A stretch of DNA of 64,000 nt from assembly GCA_046328715.1 (NCBI GenBank), contig JAXLWB010000022.1, forward strand, positions 1 through 64,000. The letters are read 5' to 3'. The notes beneath the pieces were generated by a model. That model was given only the letters and a program-made list of their open reading frames with translations, did not search any database and had not been told where the DNA came from. The translations under genes and the position numbers were made by a program. The stretch comes from JAXLWB01 sp046328715. GTDB lineage: Bacteria; Chloroflexota; Anaerolineae; Caldilineales; Caldilineaceae. The number at the start of each line of letters is the position of its first letter. Position 1 is the first letter of the stretch. Positions 24,526 to 33,293 of this stretch are shown here, one piece after another.

Positions 24526-26997
24526 ATGTCGACAAACTCTACTTCAAACGCTCACCTTCACCCCATCACCTTCAACAAACCCGCTGTTGACTTTTTCTCT
24601 GGCGCTCTGCTCGGCAACGGCGGATTAGGAGCAGTTGTCACCACCCGCCCAGACGCAGTCGTGATCCGTTTTGGCCACAACAACGTCTGGGACATTCGTG
24701 TCGCCGAGGATCACGCAGATGAGATCGGCATTTTCGCCGAGATCTTCGAACGGGTGAAGGCCATCCCAGCGCACTATGCCACGCTCGACGAAGATCCCTG
24801 GTACAAAGCCTACTGCGAAACGATGCAGGAGAATTATCGCAAACCCTACCCACGTCCCTTTCCCTGCGGTTCACTCATTCTCGGCTTCGACCGACGCAGA
24901 GTCGAGTTGCTCGGCCATCGGCTTGAAATTGCCAGCGGCCTTTGTCGGGTCGAGTTGTTGGCTGAAGGCAAACCGGTGTCTCTGGAGATCTTTGTCGAGA
25001 TGGAGTCGGATCGGCTCTGGCTACGGCTGGTCGATGACAATGGCAACCTTGTACCCAATCCCTTCGACCGAGTGCGCCTCTTGCCCGATCCAGACAGCAT
25101 GAAAGATCCTTCACTCGCTGGCACAGACGATCCTGAAGCGTGGAAGGCGTTTCCAGGTGATATTGAATTGCCCGCCACAACCACCCGTTTTGCTGCGTTT
25201 GAAGAGGTTGAGTCTCATGCGCTTGCCTTTCGTCAAGTGTTGCCCTTTCTCGAAAAAGGCAACGCTGACCACCCCAAAGATCGTGCCTTCCGATTGGCAG
25301 TGCGGGTTAACGGGGCGTTGGAACGTCATAGCCGTATTAACTGGCATGGTGTCGTCGAAGAGCAGGGAGCTTTGGAACGTTCTCTCCCTGCAACTGATCA
25401 ATTTCTAGCCTGTGTCCAACTAGATGAAGGTTTGGCCAGCACGGTCTCGATGGGCTGCAACGGTGTGAGTGAAGTCACCTCGGTCAACCATGCAAACGCT
25501 GCCGCAGCCAGTCGTCAAGTGTGGGATGCCTATTGGCAACGGTCGGCCATCGCCTTGGACGACGAACTGCTGGAGCGTACCTGGTATTGGAATCTCTATT
25601 TTCTGCGCTGTGCGCTGCGTCCGGGTGTCACCTGCCCTGGTCTCTTTGCCAATTGGAGCTATCGCCAAATTGGTGTGGCATGGCATGGCGACTATCACAT
25701 GAACTACAACACCCAGCAACCATTCTGGGCCACCTTCTCCAGCAACCATGTCGATCTGCATCTGCCCTATGTCGATCTGGTCGATCATCTGCTGCCGATC
25801 AGCCGCAAGTGGGCAAGCGAATATTACGGGCTGCGCGGTGCCTATTATCCCCATTCAGCCTACCCCACCGAGATGAACATCATGCCCTATCCGGTGCCGA
25901 CCTGGGGCTGGGAGATCTGCGAGACGCCGTGGACAGTGCAGAGCCTCTGGTGGCACTACCTCTACACGCAGGATGTCACTTTTCTGCGCCAGCGAGCCTT
26001 ACCACCGCTCAAAGATGCGGTGCTCTTTCTGGTCGATTACATGCGCCGACCTGAGGCCCGCAGCGAACAATGGGGAGACAATTGCTACCATATCTTCCCG
26101 ACCGTGCCGCCCGAACTCTACGGTTTGATGCCAGGTTTTAAGTTCAACAACGACTGCCTGGTCGATCTCACGTTGACCAAGTTTGTCTACAAAGCCTTTC
26201 AGCAATCCTGTACCATTCTCGATTGCCAAAGCGACGAAACCGAACTGCTCTCCGCTATCGACGAGATTCTGGCCCACTTTCCCGACTATCCCACTGCGCG
26301 ATCGCCATTGGGAGAAGTCTTTGTCTCAGTACCTGGCGAAGCGGCAGACACGATCTACAATGTGCCCAACAGCGCCATGACGGTTTTCCCCGGCGAAGAA
26401 CATGGCCTGCACTCGCCACCGGAGGAATACCAGATTGCAGCTAACTCCTACCGCAATCACCGCACCGAAGGTGGCAATGAGCTGGTCTTTCTCAATTTGC
26501 AAGGTGCACGGTTGGGACTGCTCGATCTGGAGCGCTTCAAGCGTCAGATCGAGTACTGTCTGCTGCCTAATGGAACCTGTACTGACATGGTTTTGCAGGT
26601 GCAGGGCCGCTATCCCGATACCCTGCCCTTCGACTTCATGGCCCCAATGGGCATCTGGTTCGAGAACTTTGCCCTGCCCGTGGTGATCAACGAGTGCCTG
26701 CTGCAAAGCTACAACGGCGTGATTCGTCTCTTTCCGAACTGGGATTTGCAGCGGCGCGCCGAATTTCACACGTTACGGGCAGTCGGGGCTTTCCTGGTCA
26801 GCGCCGCTTGTGAGCTTGGTGACGTGCAGTGGGTGGAGATTGTGAGCGAGGCGGGTGAGATGTTGCGCATTATTGTGCCGTGGGAAAGTGGAGCACAGGT
26901 GAATGCTAGCGAACGTGAGTTTGCGGTTGGCAGCGGACCAGTGGAGATTACGACAAAGCAGGGAGAGACCGTTCGCCTAATCAGCCGCCTGCGCTAA
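24526..26997 (+). CDS. GH95-like glycoside hydrolase
   Basis: This 823-residue protein has no signal peptide. The N-terminal beta region (FSGALLGNGGLGAVVTTRPDAVVIRFGHNNVWDIR, about 24-60) and the central (alpha/alpha)6 barrel resemble family GH95 alpha-L-fucosidases and galactosidases. Examples are WHGDYHMNYNTQQPFWATFSSNHVDLHLPYVDLVDHLLP, RGAYYPHSAYPTEM and WTVQSLWWHYLYTQDVTFL. A C-terminal beta domain follows. It may act on intracellular oligosaccharides. Its stop region overlaps the end of the convergent gene at 26977 by 21 bases. Exact substrate and family are inferred from motifs. Confidence 0.8.
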   Translation: MSTNSTSNAHLHPITFNKPAVDFFSGALLGNGGLGAVVTTRPDAVVIRFGHNNVWDIRVAEDHADEIGIFAEIFERVKAIPAHYATLDEDPWYKAYCETMQENYRKPYPRPFPCGSLILGFDRRRVELLGHRLEIASGLCRVELLAEGKPVSLEIFVEMESDRLWLRLVDDNGNLVPNPFDRVRLLPDPDSMKDPSLAGTDDPEAWKAFPGDIELPATTTRFAAFEEVESHALAFRQVLPFLEKGNADHPKDRAFRLAVRVNGALERHSRINWHGVVEEQGALERSLPATDQFLACVQLDEGLASTVSMGCNGVSEVTSVNHANAAAASRQVWDAYWQRSAIALDDELLERTWYWNLYFLRCALRPGVTCPGLFANWSYRQIGVAWHGDYHMNYNTQQPFWATFSSNHVDLHLPYVDLVDHLLPISRKWASEYYGLRGAYYPHSAYPTEMNIMPYPVPTWGWEICETPWTVQSLWWHYLYTQDVTFLRQRALPPLKDAVLFLVDYMRRPEARSEQWGDNCYHIFPTVPPELYGLMPGFKFNNDCLVDLTLTKFVYKAFQQSCTILDCQSDETELLSAIDEILAHFPDYPTARSPLGEVFVSVPGEAADTIYNVPNSAMTVFPGEEHGLHSPPEEYQIAANSYRNHRTEGGNELVFLNLQGARLGLLDLERFKRQIEYCLLPNGTCTDMVLQVQGRYPDTLPFDFMAPMGIWFENFALPVVINECLLQSYNGVIRLFPNWDLQRRAEFHTLRAVGAFLVSAACELGDVQWVEIVSEAGEMLRIIVPWESGAQVNASEREFAVGSGPVEITTKQGETVRLISRLR

Positions 26998-27330
26998 ATC
27001 GAGGTGTTCTTCAATCCACTCTCGGGCCAAAGCCGACATCGACTTTTGCGCCACAAGCGCTTCGGCATAAAGAATGCCTTTGAGCGTTGCAGGAAGATGA
27101 ATGGTTAATGAATCGTCGGTGTCGTCAAAGATCTTGTTAAGGTCTACAGGTTCGAAGCGGGTTGCTGCAAAGAGATAGCCTTTTTCACTGCCTGGTTCAC
27201 CATGAGTTTCATCAATGATGCGGATCATTCCTGACGATAGAGATGGTTCGCTAGACAGTACGCGATAGACTTTGCCTTCTGATAATGATCCTTCATACCC
27301 TTCATTATTGATGCACTTTACGTAGTTCAT
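26977..27330 (-). CDS. Unknown small protein with RHH-like tail, second gene of an overlapping pair
   Basis: A 117-residue protein. The first half (VKCINNEGYEGSLSEGKVYRVLSSE...GMIRIIDETHGE) resembles a small beta-rich module seen in many uncharacterised bacterial proteins. The C-terminal 40 residues (DSLTIHLPATLKGILYAEALVAQKSMSALAREWIEEHL) look like a ribbon-helix-helix. Its ATG overlaps the previous gene's stop by 4 bases (ATGA), and its own stop lies inside the convergent glycosidase gene. The layout is that of a toxin-antitoxin module, but neither protein matches a family I can name. Confidence 0.6.
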   Translation of the reverse strand: MNYVKCINNEGYEGSLSEGKVYRVLSSEPSLSSGMIRIIDETHGEPGSEKGYLFAATRFEPVDLNKIFDDTDDSLTIHLPATLKGILYAEALVAQKSMSALAREWIEEHLDLAQAAD

Positions 27331-27578
27331 TTTCGTTGTTCCAGATCACGAATTGCTTTATCTTCAACTCGACCGATTCCTGTGGCTTCAAACCAATGGA
27401 TTTCAGCTTCAACAATTTTACCATCAAAATACTGAATAATAGCCTTACCTTTTAGTTTTCGCCATCTGCCTTTGCCATACTTTTTTTGCAGATAGTGACG
27501 AATCTTGACACCACTACCTTTGGCGATAACTTCAATTTCAAAGAGTTCGCTCAGATACTCAAAATCACGCCTTGCCAA
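27327..27578 (-). CDS. Unknown 83-residue basic protein, first gene of an overlapping pair
   Basis: A small basic protein (MARRDFEYLSELFEIEV..., then KYGKGRWRKLKGKAIIQYFDGKIVEAEIHWFEATGIGR...). I do not recognise the family. The start is TTG, with AGGA about 9 bases upstream, and no ATG is in frame before a stop. It is translationally coupled to the next gene. The pair is AT-richer than its neighbours and lies between two metabolic genes, consistent with a small mobile cassette. Confidence 0.55.
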   Translation of the reverse strand: MARRDFEYLSELFEIEVIAKGSGVKIRHYLQKKYGKGRWRKLKGKAIIQYFDGKIVEAEIHWFEATGIGRVEDKAIRDLEQRK

Positions 27579-27712
27579 TGATAAATATCCTATTTGCCGA
27601 TTTTATAGATTGTAATATCGTATAACCATGAGTAATATTATGCCATATTCACAACCGATTTAATAACCTCTGATGAATCATAAAAATCGAACTGATGTTT
27701 ATCGAAATCTCT

Positions 27713-28648
27713 ATGACTGAATTACCCCTATTGGCTTCATGCCGCCCGCTCGGACGAACCGGCTTTCTTGCCTCGATTCTCGGTGCTGGCGACCTAGCTG
27801 ACCGCAACTTACCGCTGGAAACTTGCGTGGCAACGCTGAGGCGTGCCCTGGATTTCGGACTCAACGTAGTCGATACTGCTCCGGGCTACGAAGATGGCTA
27901 CTCCGAGCAGATCGTCGGCGAGGCGGTCAAGGGGCGGCGTGATGAACTCTTTATCATCGACAAGATCGACGAGTTGGACGAGCCAGTTGCGCCGCAGATT
28001 GAAACCTCGCTGCGCCGATTACAACTCGACTACACCGATGCTTTTGTCTTCCACGGTCTTTCGTCGATGGAAAAATTTGAGCAATTGATCCAACCTGGTG
28101 GCGGATTCGACCAGTTGAGTGACTGCATCCGCGCTGGCAAGACGCGCTTCCGTGGCATCTCCTCCCACAATCCAGATGTGTTGCAGGCGGCCATCGAGGC
28201 TGGACTCTGTGATATTGTACTCTTCCCGGTCGGGCCTTTCGTCGATCTGCGCTATATCCATGAAATTCTGCCGCTCGCCAAGCGTCGTGGCGTCGCAACC
28301 GTCTGCTTCAAGACCTATGGTGCAGGCAAATTGTTGGGCGACACCAGCGGCTACAATCAACCGCTGCAATTGCGCCCGCGTGGCAAACTCTCCTCTGGCG
28401 GCGTGGATGAGACGGAGGCAGTGCTGCCGCGACTGACTGTACGTGAATGTCTACACTACACGCTCACCCTCGACCCGGATGTGGCCCTGTTGGGGCTGAG
28501 CTTCCCGAATGAGCAGGATGCCGCCTTTGCGGCGCTCAAGGAGTTTCAACCGCTTTCGGCTGAGGAGATGGAAGCAATCCGCCGCCGGGCTGTGCTGGCG
28601 CGGCAGGATAAGGGCCCTTGCTGGTGGAATCCTGACCCGATGTTATAA
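27713..28648 (+). CDS. Aldo/keto reductase
   Basis: The protein has 311 residues from the ATG at 27713; an in-frame ATG at 27695 adds 6 residues. The family features are LGRTGFLASILGAGDL, LNVVDTAPGYEDGYSEQIVGEAVKG (Asp and Tyr of the tetrad at about 49 and 54), FIIDKIDE (Lys) and AFVFHGLSS (His). The C-terminal CWWNPDPML is unusual. It is an NAD(P)H-dependent reductase of carbonyl compounds, probably sugar-related given the many sugar genes nearby. A repeat follows the stop directly. Confidence 0.88.
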   Translation: MTELPLLASCRPLGRTGFLASILGAGDLADRNLPLETCVATLRRALDFGLNVVDTAPGYEDGYSEQIVGEAVKGRRDELFIIDKIDELDEPVAPQIETSLRRLQLDYTDAFVFHGLSSMEKFEQLIQPGGGFDQLSDCIRAGKTRFRGISSHNPDVLQAAIEAGLCDIVLFPVGPFVDLRYIHEILPLAKRRGVATVCFKTYGAGKLLGDTSGYNQPLQLRPRGKLSSGGVDETEAVLPRLTVRECLHYTLTLDPDVALLGLSFPNEQDAAFAALKEFQPLSAEEMEAIRRRAVLARQDKGPCWWNPDPML

Positions 28649-28651
28649 CGG

Positions 28652-28690
28652 AAGTGCGGGTGGCGAGTGGTGGGTGGCGGGTGATTCCGC
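28652..28690. repeat. GCGGGTGGCGAGTGGTGGGTGGCGGG word repeat
   Basis: Tandem GTGGCGGGTGG-type words follow the aldo/keto reductase stop by 3 bases, ending in CCGCAATC. No full inverted partner is seen. Confidence 0.55.
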
Positions 28691-28718
28691 AATCTGCATT
28701 TTAAGTCAGGAGAACGGA

Positions 28719-29108
28719 ATGAAACGGTTGGTTTATCTTTTCTATGTAGAAATCCTGATCAACTTTGTCAGTATCTACCAGTCGATCTTTACACCTGCGG
28801 CCTTTGTTGCGCAGTTTGGCGATCAACCTGTTGCGCCAGTGGCGTTGGAGGTTGTACGCTGGTATGGCGTGCTGCTGATTGTCCTCTCCTACCTGCTCTG
28901 GCGTGGGTTGCGCCAAGGTGGTGTCGCGCTACGGCTGATCTTGGAAGCCTTATTGCTGGGTGACATCATCCAGCTTGCAGTTGCGTTTGCTACCGCCAGG
29001 AACTTGGGCAATTGGCCCTTTGTCGTGATCATGGCAATTGTACTTTCGGTTGTACTTGCCGTGGCACGTTTGCTTTATCTCAATTTTGATAACAAACAAA
29101 GGGCGTAG
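28719..29108 (+). CDS. Small membrane protein of unknown function
   Basis: A 129-residue protein with four hydrophobic helices at about 5-25, 42-62, 70-90 and 97-120 (for example WYGVLLIVLSYLLWRGL and VVIMAIVLSVVLAVARLLYL). The ATG has AGGAG 6 bases upstream. No family is recognised beyond a generic four-helix membrane protein. It is followed closely by another unknown gene. Confidence 0.7.
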   Translation: MKRLVYLFYVEILINFVSIYQSIFTPAAFVAQFGDQPVAPVALEVVRWYGVLLIVLSYLLWRGLRQGGVALRLILEALLLGDIIQLAVAFATARNLGNWPFVVIMAIVLSVVLAVARLLYLNFDNKQRA

Positions 29109-29170
29109 TTTTGGGTGTAACCCAAGCGAAATCTAGTATGCCGTATTTTGCAAGAAATGACTCACTGAAA

Positions 29171-29608
29171 ATGGAAACGGCAAAGCTACAATTAACAAAA
29201 ATCTGGAAGGACGAGGTGGAAAACTTCTATCAAATGGTCGTTTCAGCCTCAAATGGACGTTTCACAGCAACAGTTGAAGATTATTTCGTGCCAGAAGAAA
29301 TCGCTAGTTTTGCCCAGCAACTACTAAACTTTCCACAACATCTTGATCACGAGGTTGTTTTTGAGTGGGGTAAAGACCACGATGATAGTGATAGCTATCT
29401 TCGCTTGCGAGCTTATGTTTATGATCAACTAGGACATGTTGCACTCGAAATACGAATGCGTACAAATGGTATTGCTCCATGGACTTCGTCGGCTTGTTTT
29501 GCAATTGCAACGGAAGCAGCTTCGCTAAACAAATTGGGAGAAACGTTAAGCAGGTGGGCGCGTAGCGATGAAATTGAGTATGTACATGAATTCTATCTTC
29601 GCATTTGA
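29171..29608 (+). CDS. Conserved protein of unknown function
   Basis: About 145 residues from the ATG at 29171 (METAKLQLTKIWKDEVENFYQMVVSASNGRFTATVEDYF). Alternatives are ATG 29138 and TTG 29111, and no ribosome site settles the choice. The order of strands (FYQMVV, FTATVEDYF, EVVFEWG, SYLRLRAYVYDQLGHVALEIRMRTN) suggests a small alpha/beta domain like those of uncharacterised proteins found with immunity genes. The region is AT-richer than the genes on either side. The function is unknown. Confidence 0.6.
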   Translation: METAKLQLTKIWKDEVENFYQMVVSASNGRFTATVEDYFVPEEIASFAQQLLNFPQHLDHEVVFEWGKDHDDSDSYLRLRAYVYDQLGHVALEIRMRTNGIAPWTSSACFAIATEAASLNKLGETLSRWARSDEIEYVHEFYLRI

Positions 29609-29637
29609 TCTAGCTGTTGCGAGCCACTACAAATTAT

Positions 29638-30582
29638 ATGAGCCTTGTGAAAGACCAACCTGTTAGTAGCACAGACGCACAAGAATTTCTTGTCAAACAT
29701 TTTGGATTGGGAATTGGGTCGCCCGTTCTGGTCGGCGAAGGGGCGTGGTCGCGCTGTTTTGGTTTTCGGCATGGTGACGAAGAGCTGGTAATTCGTTTCG
29801 GCAAGTATGTAGATGACTTCGAGAAAGACCAACGGGCCTATACCTTAGCTTCGCCCGATCTGCCTATTCCCAATGTGCTCGAAATTGGCGAAGCCTTTGA
29901 TGGCTACTACGCCATTTCCACCCGTGCTTATGGCATTCCCTTGGAGCAGGTGAGTGCCAGCCAATGGGTGGCGCTGTTGCCATCGCTTGTCTCGGCCTTA
30001 GAGGCAATGCGTAAAATTGACTTATCGGCAACCACTGGCTTTGGTGGTTGGGGCATCGACGGCAATGCGTCTATGCCCAGTTGGTCGCGCTTTCTATTCG
30101 CCGCACTGGAAGATACCCCAGACCGCCGCACGCACGGCTGGCGCAAGAAATTGGCCGCGCATCCACAAGCGGAAGCAACCTTTGTCTGGGGCATGGACTT
30201 GCTCCAACAACTGGTAAACGATGACGTGCCGCGTAGCTTGCTTCATTGTGATTTGGTCAACCGCAACGTGCTGGTAGAGGGCAATCGTCTCTCTGGCATT
30301 TTCGACTGGGGCTGCTCGATCTACGGCGATCACTTTTACGAATTAGCCTGGTTCGATTTCTGGTCGCCCTGGTACCCGGATCTGGACATCGGCCTTTTGC
30401 ATTCAGGGCTTGAACAACACTGGCGTGAAGTGGGTTATACGCCTGTTGATAAGGAAGCACGTTTGGCAGCCTGCTACTTGCATATCGGACTGGATCATCT
30501 CGCCTATAATTCCTACACGGGTGACGAGGTCAACTTGTTAGCGACGGCAGCGCGGATGCGGACGTTGGTGAAAAAGGGTTGA
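29638..30582 (+). CDS. Aminoglycoside phosphotransferase-family kinase
   Basis: A 314-residue protein kinase-like phosphotransferase. The catalytic loop is LLHCDLVNRNVLV (HxDxxxxN) and the metal-binding segment is IFDWGCSIYGDHFYELAWFDFW. The N-lobe has GEGAWSRCFGFRHGDEELVIRFG. Related enzymes phosphorylate aminoglycosides, choline or other small molecules. The usual substrate cannot be told, and resistance need not be the role. MSLVKDQPVSS is preferred over a TTG 21 bases upstream. One base separates its stop from the HAD gene, so the two form an operon. Confidence 0.87.
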   Translation: MSLVKDQPVSSTDAQEFLVKHFGLGIGSPVLVGEGAWSRCFGFRHGDEELVIRFGKYVDDFEKDQRAYTLASPDLPIPNVLEIGEAFDGYYAISTRAYGIPLEQVSASQWVALLPSLVSALEAMRKIDLSATTGFGGWGIDGNASMPSWSRFLFAALEDTPDRRTHGWRKKLAAHPQAEATFVWGMDLLQQLVNDDVPRSLLHCDLVNRNVLVEGNRLSGIFDWGCSIYGDHFYELAWFDFWSPWYPDLDIGLLHSGLEQHWREVGYTPVDKEARLAACYLHIGLDHLAYNSYTGDEVNLLATAARMRTLVKKG

Positions 30583-30583
30583 G

Positions 30584-31216
30584 ATGTTGGCTTGTCTGAT
30601 TTTTGACTGTGATGGCACGCTGGTGGATAGTGAGCGGCTGGGTATGGAAGCCTTCGTCGCCACCCTTGCCACCCTTGGCATTCTGGTATCGACCGATAAT
30701 TGTTTGGAACGTTATCGTGGTTGGCAGCTTGATGCGATGGTCTCTGATGTGGCACGCCGCACGAGTGACTTTCGTGGTGACGAGTTTATCCCTTTGTATC
30801 GCAAACACGAGCGCGAGTTGCTTGCCAGCCAATTGCGCCCGATCCCTGGTGTGAAGCGGATGCTTGATCGACTCATATTGCCCAAATGTGTTGCTTCAAG
30901 TGCGCCGCTTGATAAGATCCGACGATCACTACAAACAACTGGTCTTGGCCATTATTTTGGTGAAAAACTCTTCAGTTCGTACGAAATCAAAAGTTGGAAA
31001 CCAGAACCCGATCTGTTTCTACATGCTGCCAAGTCAATGGGATTTCTATCATCGCAATGTGCGGTGATAGAAGATAGTAGGGTTGGAGTAGAAGCTGCTC
31101 TTGCCGCACGGATGAAGGTGTTTTATTTTGGTTCAGAGCAGAAGATAACAGAGATGGGTGAAGTCACGATGTTTCAGCACATGAGCGAATTACCCAACCT
31201 CATCCTTTCATCATAA
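30584..31216 (+). CDS. HAD family hydrolase (phosphoglycolate/beta-phosphoglucomutase-like)
   Basis: A 210-residue haloacid-dehalogenase phosphatase. Motif I is IFDCDGTLVDSERLG (D8, D10), a cap domain follows, motif II is CVASSAPLDKI, the motif III lysine is in KSWKPEPDLFLHAA, and motif IV is CAVIEDSRVGVEAALAA. Such enzymes dephosphorylate or isomerise small phospho-compounds. It starts 1 base after the phosphotransferase-like gene, so a kinase and a phosphatase are produced together. Confidence 0.9.
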   Translation: MLACLIFDCDGTLVDSERLGMEAFVATLATLGILVSTDNCLERYRGWQLDAMVSDVARRTSDFRGDEFIPLYRKHERELLASQLRPIPGVKRMLDRLILPKCVASSAPLDKIRRSLQTTGLGHYFGEKLFSSYEIKSWKPEPDLFLHAAKSMGFLSSQCAVIEDSRVGVEAALAARMKVFYFGSEQKITEMGEVTMFQHMSELPNLILSS

Positions 31217-31321
31217 AAAGGTGCAACAGGATGGATTCAAGAGCATCTGGAACAGAATCGTTTTATAGCATAATTTTATCGGTCAAATTGTACGCTTTTT
31301 CCAATCATACAACGAGAACTC

Positions 31322-32356
31322 ATGCACATCATCAATTCAAAAACATTGACAACCTATGTCCAAGCTCTGTTCCAAAGCGCAGGCGCACCGGTCGAACATG
31401 CGCAGTCAGTGGCGGCTTCCTTGGTCAGCGCTAATTTGGCCGGACACGATTCACACGGCGTCATCCGCACGGTGCAATACCTGGCAAGTATGAAAGACGG
31501 CGTGATCAGTGGAACGGCCAAACCTGTGATCACACGCCAAACTGCTGCCGTCACGTTGGTCGATGGGCAACGCAGCTTTGGTCAGGTCGGTGCCCATTTC
31601 ACGATGACAACAGCTATCGAAAAGGCCAAAATCTATGGCATCGCCACCAGTGCCCTTTACAACAGCGGCCATGTTGGTCGCCTGGGCGAATGGGTGCAGA
31701 TGGCTGCCGATCAGCAGATGATTGGCCTGGGTTTTTGCAACGGTGGCAGCAAAGGTGGCTTGGTCGCACCGCATGGAGGCGCGGCACGGCGTCTCGGTAC
31801 CAATCCGCTTGCTTGCGCCATTCCCCGTGCTTCTGCCCCGCCGATTGTCATCGACTTTGCCACCAGCGTGGTCGCCGAAGGCAAGATTCGAGTTGCCCGC
31901 AATAGCGGCAAATCTTTACCGCCGGGGCGCATCCTCGATGTCGATGGTGCCGCCAGCATTGACCCCAATGCACTCTATGCTGGCGGCATGTTGTTGCCGA
32001 TGGCTGAACACAAGGGCTACTGCATGGCGTTGATGATGGACTATCTGGGCGGTGTTCTCACTACGGGCAGTTGTCCCATGTTGCCCGGCTTTAAATGGGG
32101 CAATGGGGTGCTCTTTATCGTGCTCAATATCGAAGCGTTCCAAGCAATTGATGAGTTCCTGGCCGAAGGTGAAACACTAGCCCAGGCCATGAAATCGACC
32201 CCACCCCGTGCAGGTTTTGAAGAGGTGCTGCTGCCAGGTGAACCAGAACAACGTATGACAGTCGAACGCTTGCAGCATGGCATTCCAATCGATAAGCAAA
32301 CCTGGCATCAGTTGGTGGAGGCGGGAGAGCAGTTAGGAGTTACTGTACCCGCCTAA
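31322..32356 (+). CDS. Ldh2/malate-lactate-type NAD(P)-dependent dehydrogenase
   Basis: A 344-residue oxidoreductase of the Ldh_2 family (YbiC, ComC, ureidoglycolate and 2,3-diketogulonate dehydrogenases), which is structurally distinct from classical lactate dehydrogenases. Marks are LAGHDSHGVIRTVQYL, GQRSFGQVGAHFTMTTAIEKAKIYGIATSALYNSGHVGRLGEW, RLGTNPLACAIPR and EHKGYCMALMMDYLGGVLTTG. It interconverts a 2-hydroxy acid and a 2-oxo acid. It is followed by sugar-acid genes in the same direction, so a role in sugar-acid catabolism is likely. Confidence 0.9.
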   Translation: MHIINSKTLTTYVQALFQSAGAPVEHAQSVAASLVSANLAGHDSHGVIRTVQYLASMKDGVISGTAKPVITRQTAAVTLVDGQRSFGQVGAHFTMTTAIEKAKIYGIATSALYNSGHVGRLGEWVQMAADQQMIGLGFCNGGSKGGLVAPHGGAARRLGTNPLACAIPRASAPPIVIDFATSVVAEGKIRVARNSGKSLPPGRILDVDGAASIDPNALYAGGMLLPMAEHKGYCMALMMDYLGGVLTTGSCPMLPGFKWGNGVLFIVLNIEAFQAIDEFLAEGETLAQAMKSTPPRAGFEEVLLPGEPEQRMTVERLQHGIPIDKQTWHQLVEAGEQLGVTVPA

Positions 32357-32412
32357 GTTTATTATCTATTCGCTCACTTGTTTTCACTCACCTTACCAAT
32401 ATGGAGGACTCG

Positions 32413-33204
32413 ATGCACCCCATTACAAAACTCACCGTGCCTGCTGGCAAGCTCGGTATTCATTGGTTTGAACAAAGCTCGTATGCCCTTAAGAGTACAA
32501 GCGGCACGCTTTTGTTGACCGATCCCTACTTTCCAACAGACCGTCCTGGTGAACATTTCATTCATCCGCAGCCGCCGGTTAACGCCGCCGAACTGCCTGC
32601 TGACATTGTACTACTCACCCATTCGCATCTCGACCATACTCATCCGGAAAGTATTGCGCCGCTACATGCCGCCCATCCCGATGTCATCTACGTTGGGCCG
32701 CAGGATGCCATCGACAAGGTGATTGCTGGCGACGGCATCGACCCGGCGCACACGCGAGTAATTCAGGCGGGTGATACGATCCAAGTGAAGGATGTCGTGA
32801 TCCATGCCGTCTACTCCAAACCGCCATCTGGGGATCCATCGGCCAAGATCGCTCCGCCCGATGTGCCTCATCTTGGCTATGTCGTCGAGATGAGCGGCAA
32901 ACGAATCTACGTCAGCGGCGATCCAATCAACACCTTTGCCGACTTGCCCGAACTGGTTGAGCCGATAGCGGCACTCAAGCCCGACATCGGATTTATGACC
33001 ACTCATCCAAACGAAGGCGAATTTCCCTTCTTCCCTGGCAGTGCCTTGATGGCGCAGCGCATCGGACTCAAGGTGGCCGTACCTGCCCACTATCAATGCT
33101 TCGTCAAGCGCAACTATGATCCGCAAGAATGGGCCAAACATTTCACCGCTGGGTCACCACAAACGTTGATCATCGAACACAATTCGGCTATTGTCTGGGG
33201 ATAA
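32413..33204 (+). CDS. MBL-fold metallo-hydrolase, UlaG-like
   Basis: A 263-residue metallo-beta-lactamase-fold protein. The metal motif is LLTHSHLDHTHPESI (HxHxDH), with later His/Asp ligands in HLGYVVEMSGKRIYVSGDP and AVPAHYQCF. UlaG-type members are lactonases such as L-ascorbate-6-phosphate lactonase, so a sugar-lactone substrate fits the neighbours. The ATG at 32413 is chosen because GGAGG (32403-32407) lies 5 bases before it. An ATG at 32401 would place that ribosome site inside the coding region. Confidence 0.85.
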   Translation: MHPITKLTVPAGKLGIHWFEQSSYALKSTSGTLLLTDPYFPTDRPGEHFIHPQPPVNAAELPADIVLLTHSHLDHTHPESIAPLHAAHPDVIYVGPQDAIDKVIAGDGIDPAHTRVIQAGDTIQVKDVVIHAVYSKPPSGDPSAKIAPPDVPHLGYVVEMSGKRIYVSGDPINTFADLPELVEPIAALKPDIGFMTTHPNEGEFPFFPGSALMAQRIGLKVAVPAHYQCFVKRNYDPQEWAKHFTAGSPQTLIIEHNSAIVWG

Positions 33205-33223
33205 CTGTTATTTATGAAGGATA

Positions 33224-33293
33224 GAGGGGTGAGGGGTGAGGAATGAATTCTTCCAACCTCACCCCTCACCCCTCCCACCTCACCTCTCCTCCC
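33224..33293. repeat. GGGGTGAGG / CCTCACCCC word hairpin
   Basis: GAGGGGTGAGGGGTGAGG words (33224-33242) face CCTCACCCCTCACCCCTCC words (33257-33290). The element lies between the MBL gene stop and the enolase start. In-frame codons through it should not be read as protein. Confidence 0.8.

Noticed and set aside
33243..33293. N-terminal extension MNSSNLTPHPSHLTSPP of the enolase-family protein
   Set aside because: It is encoded by intergenic repeat words. The conserved domain begins at the ATG at 33294.
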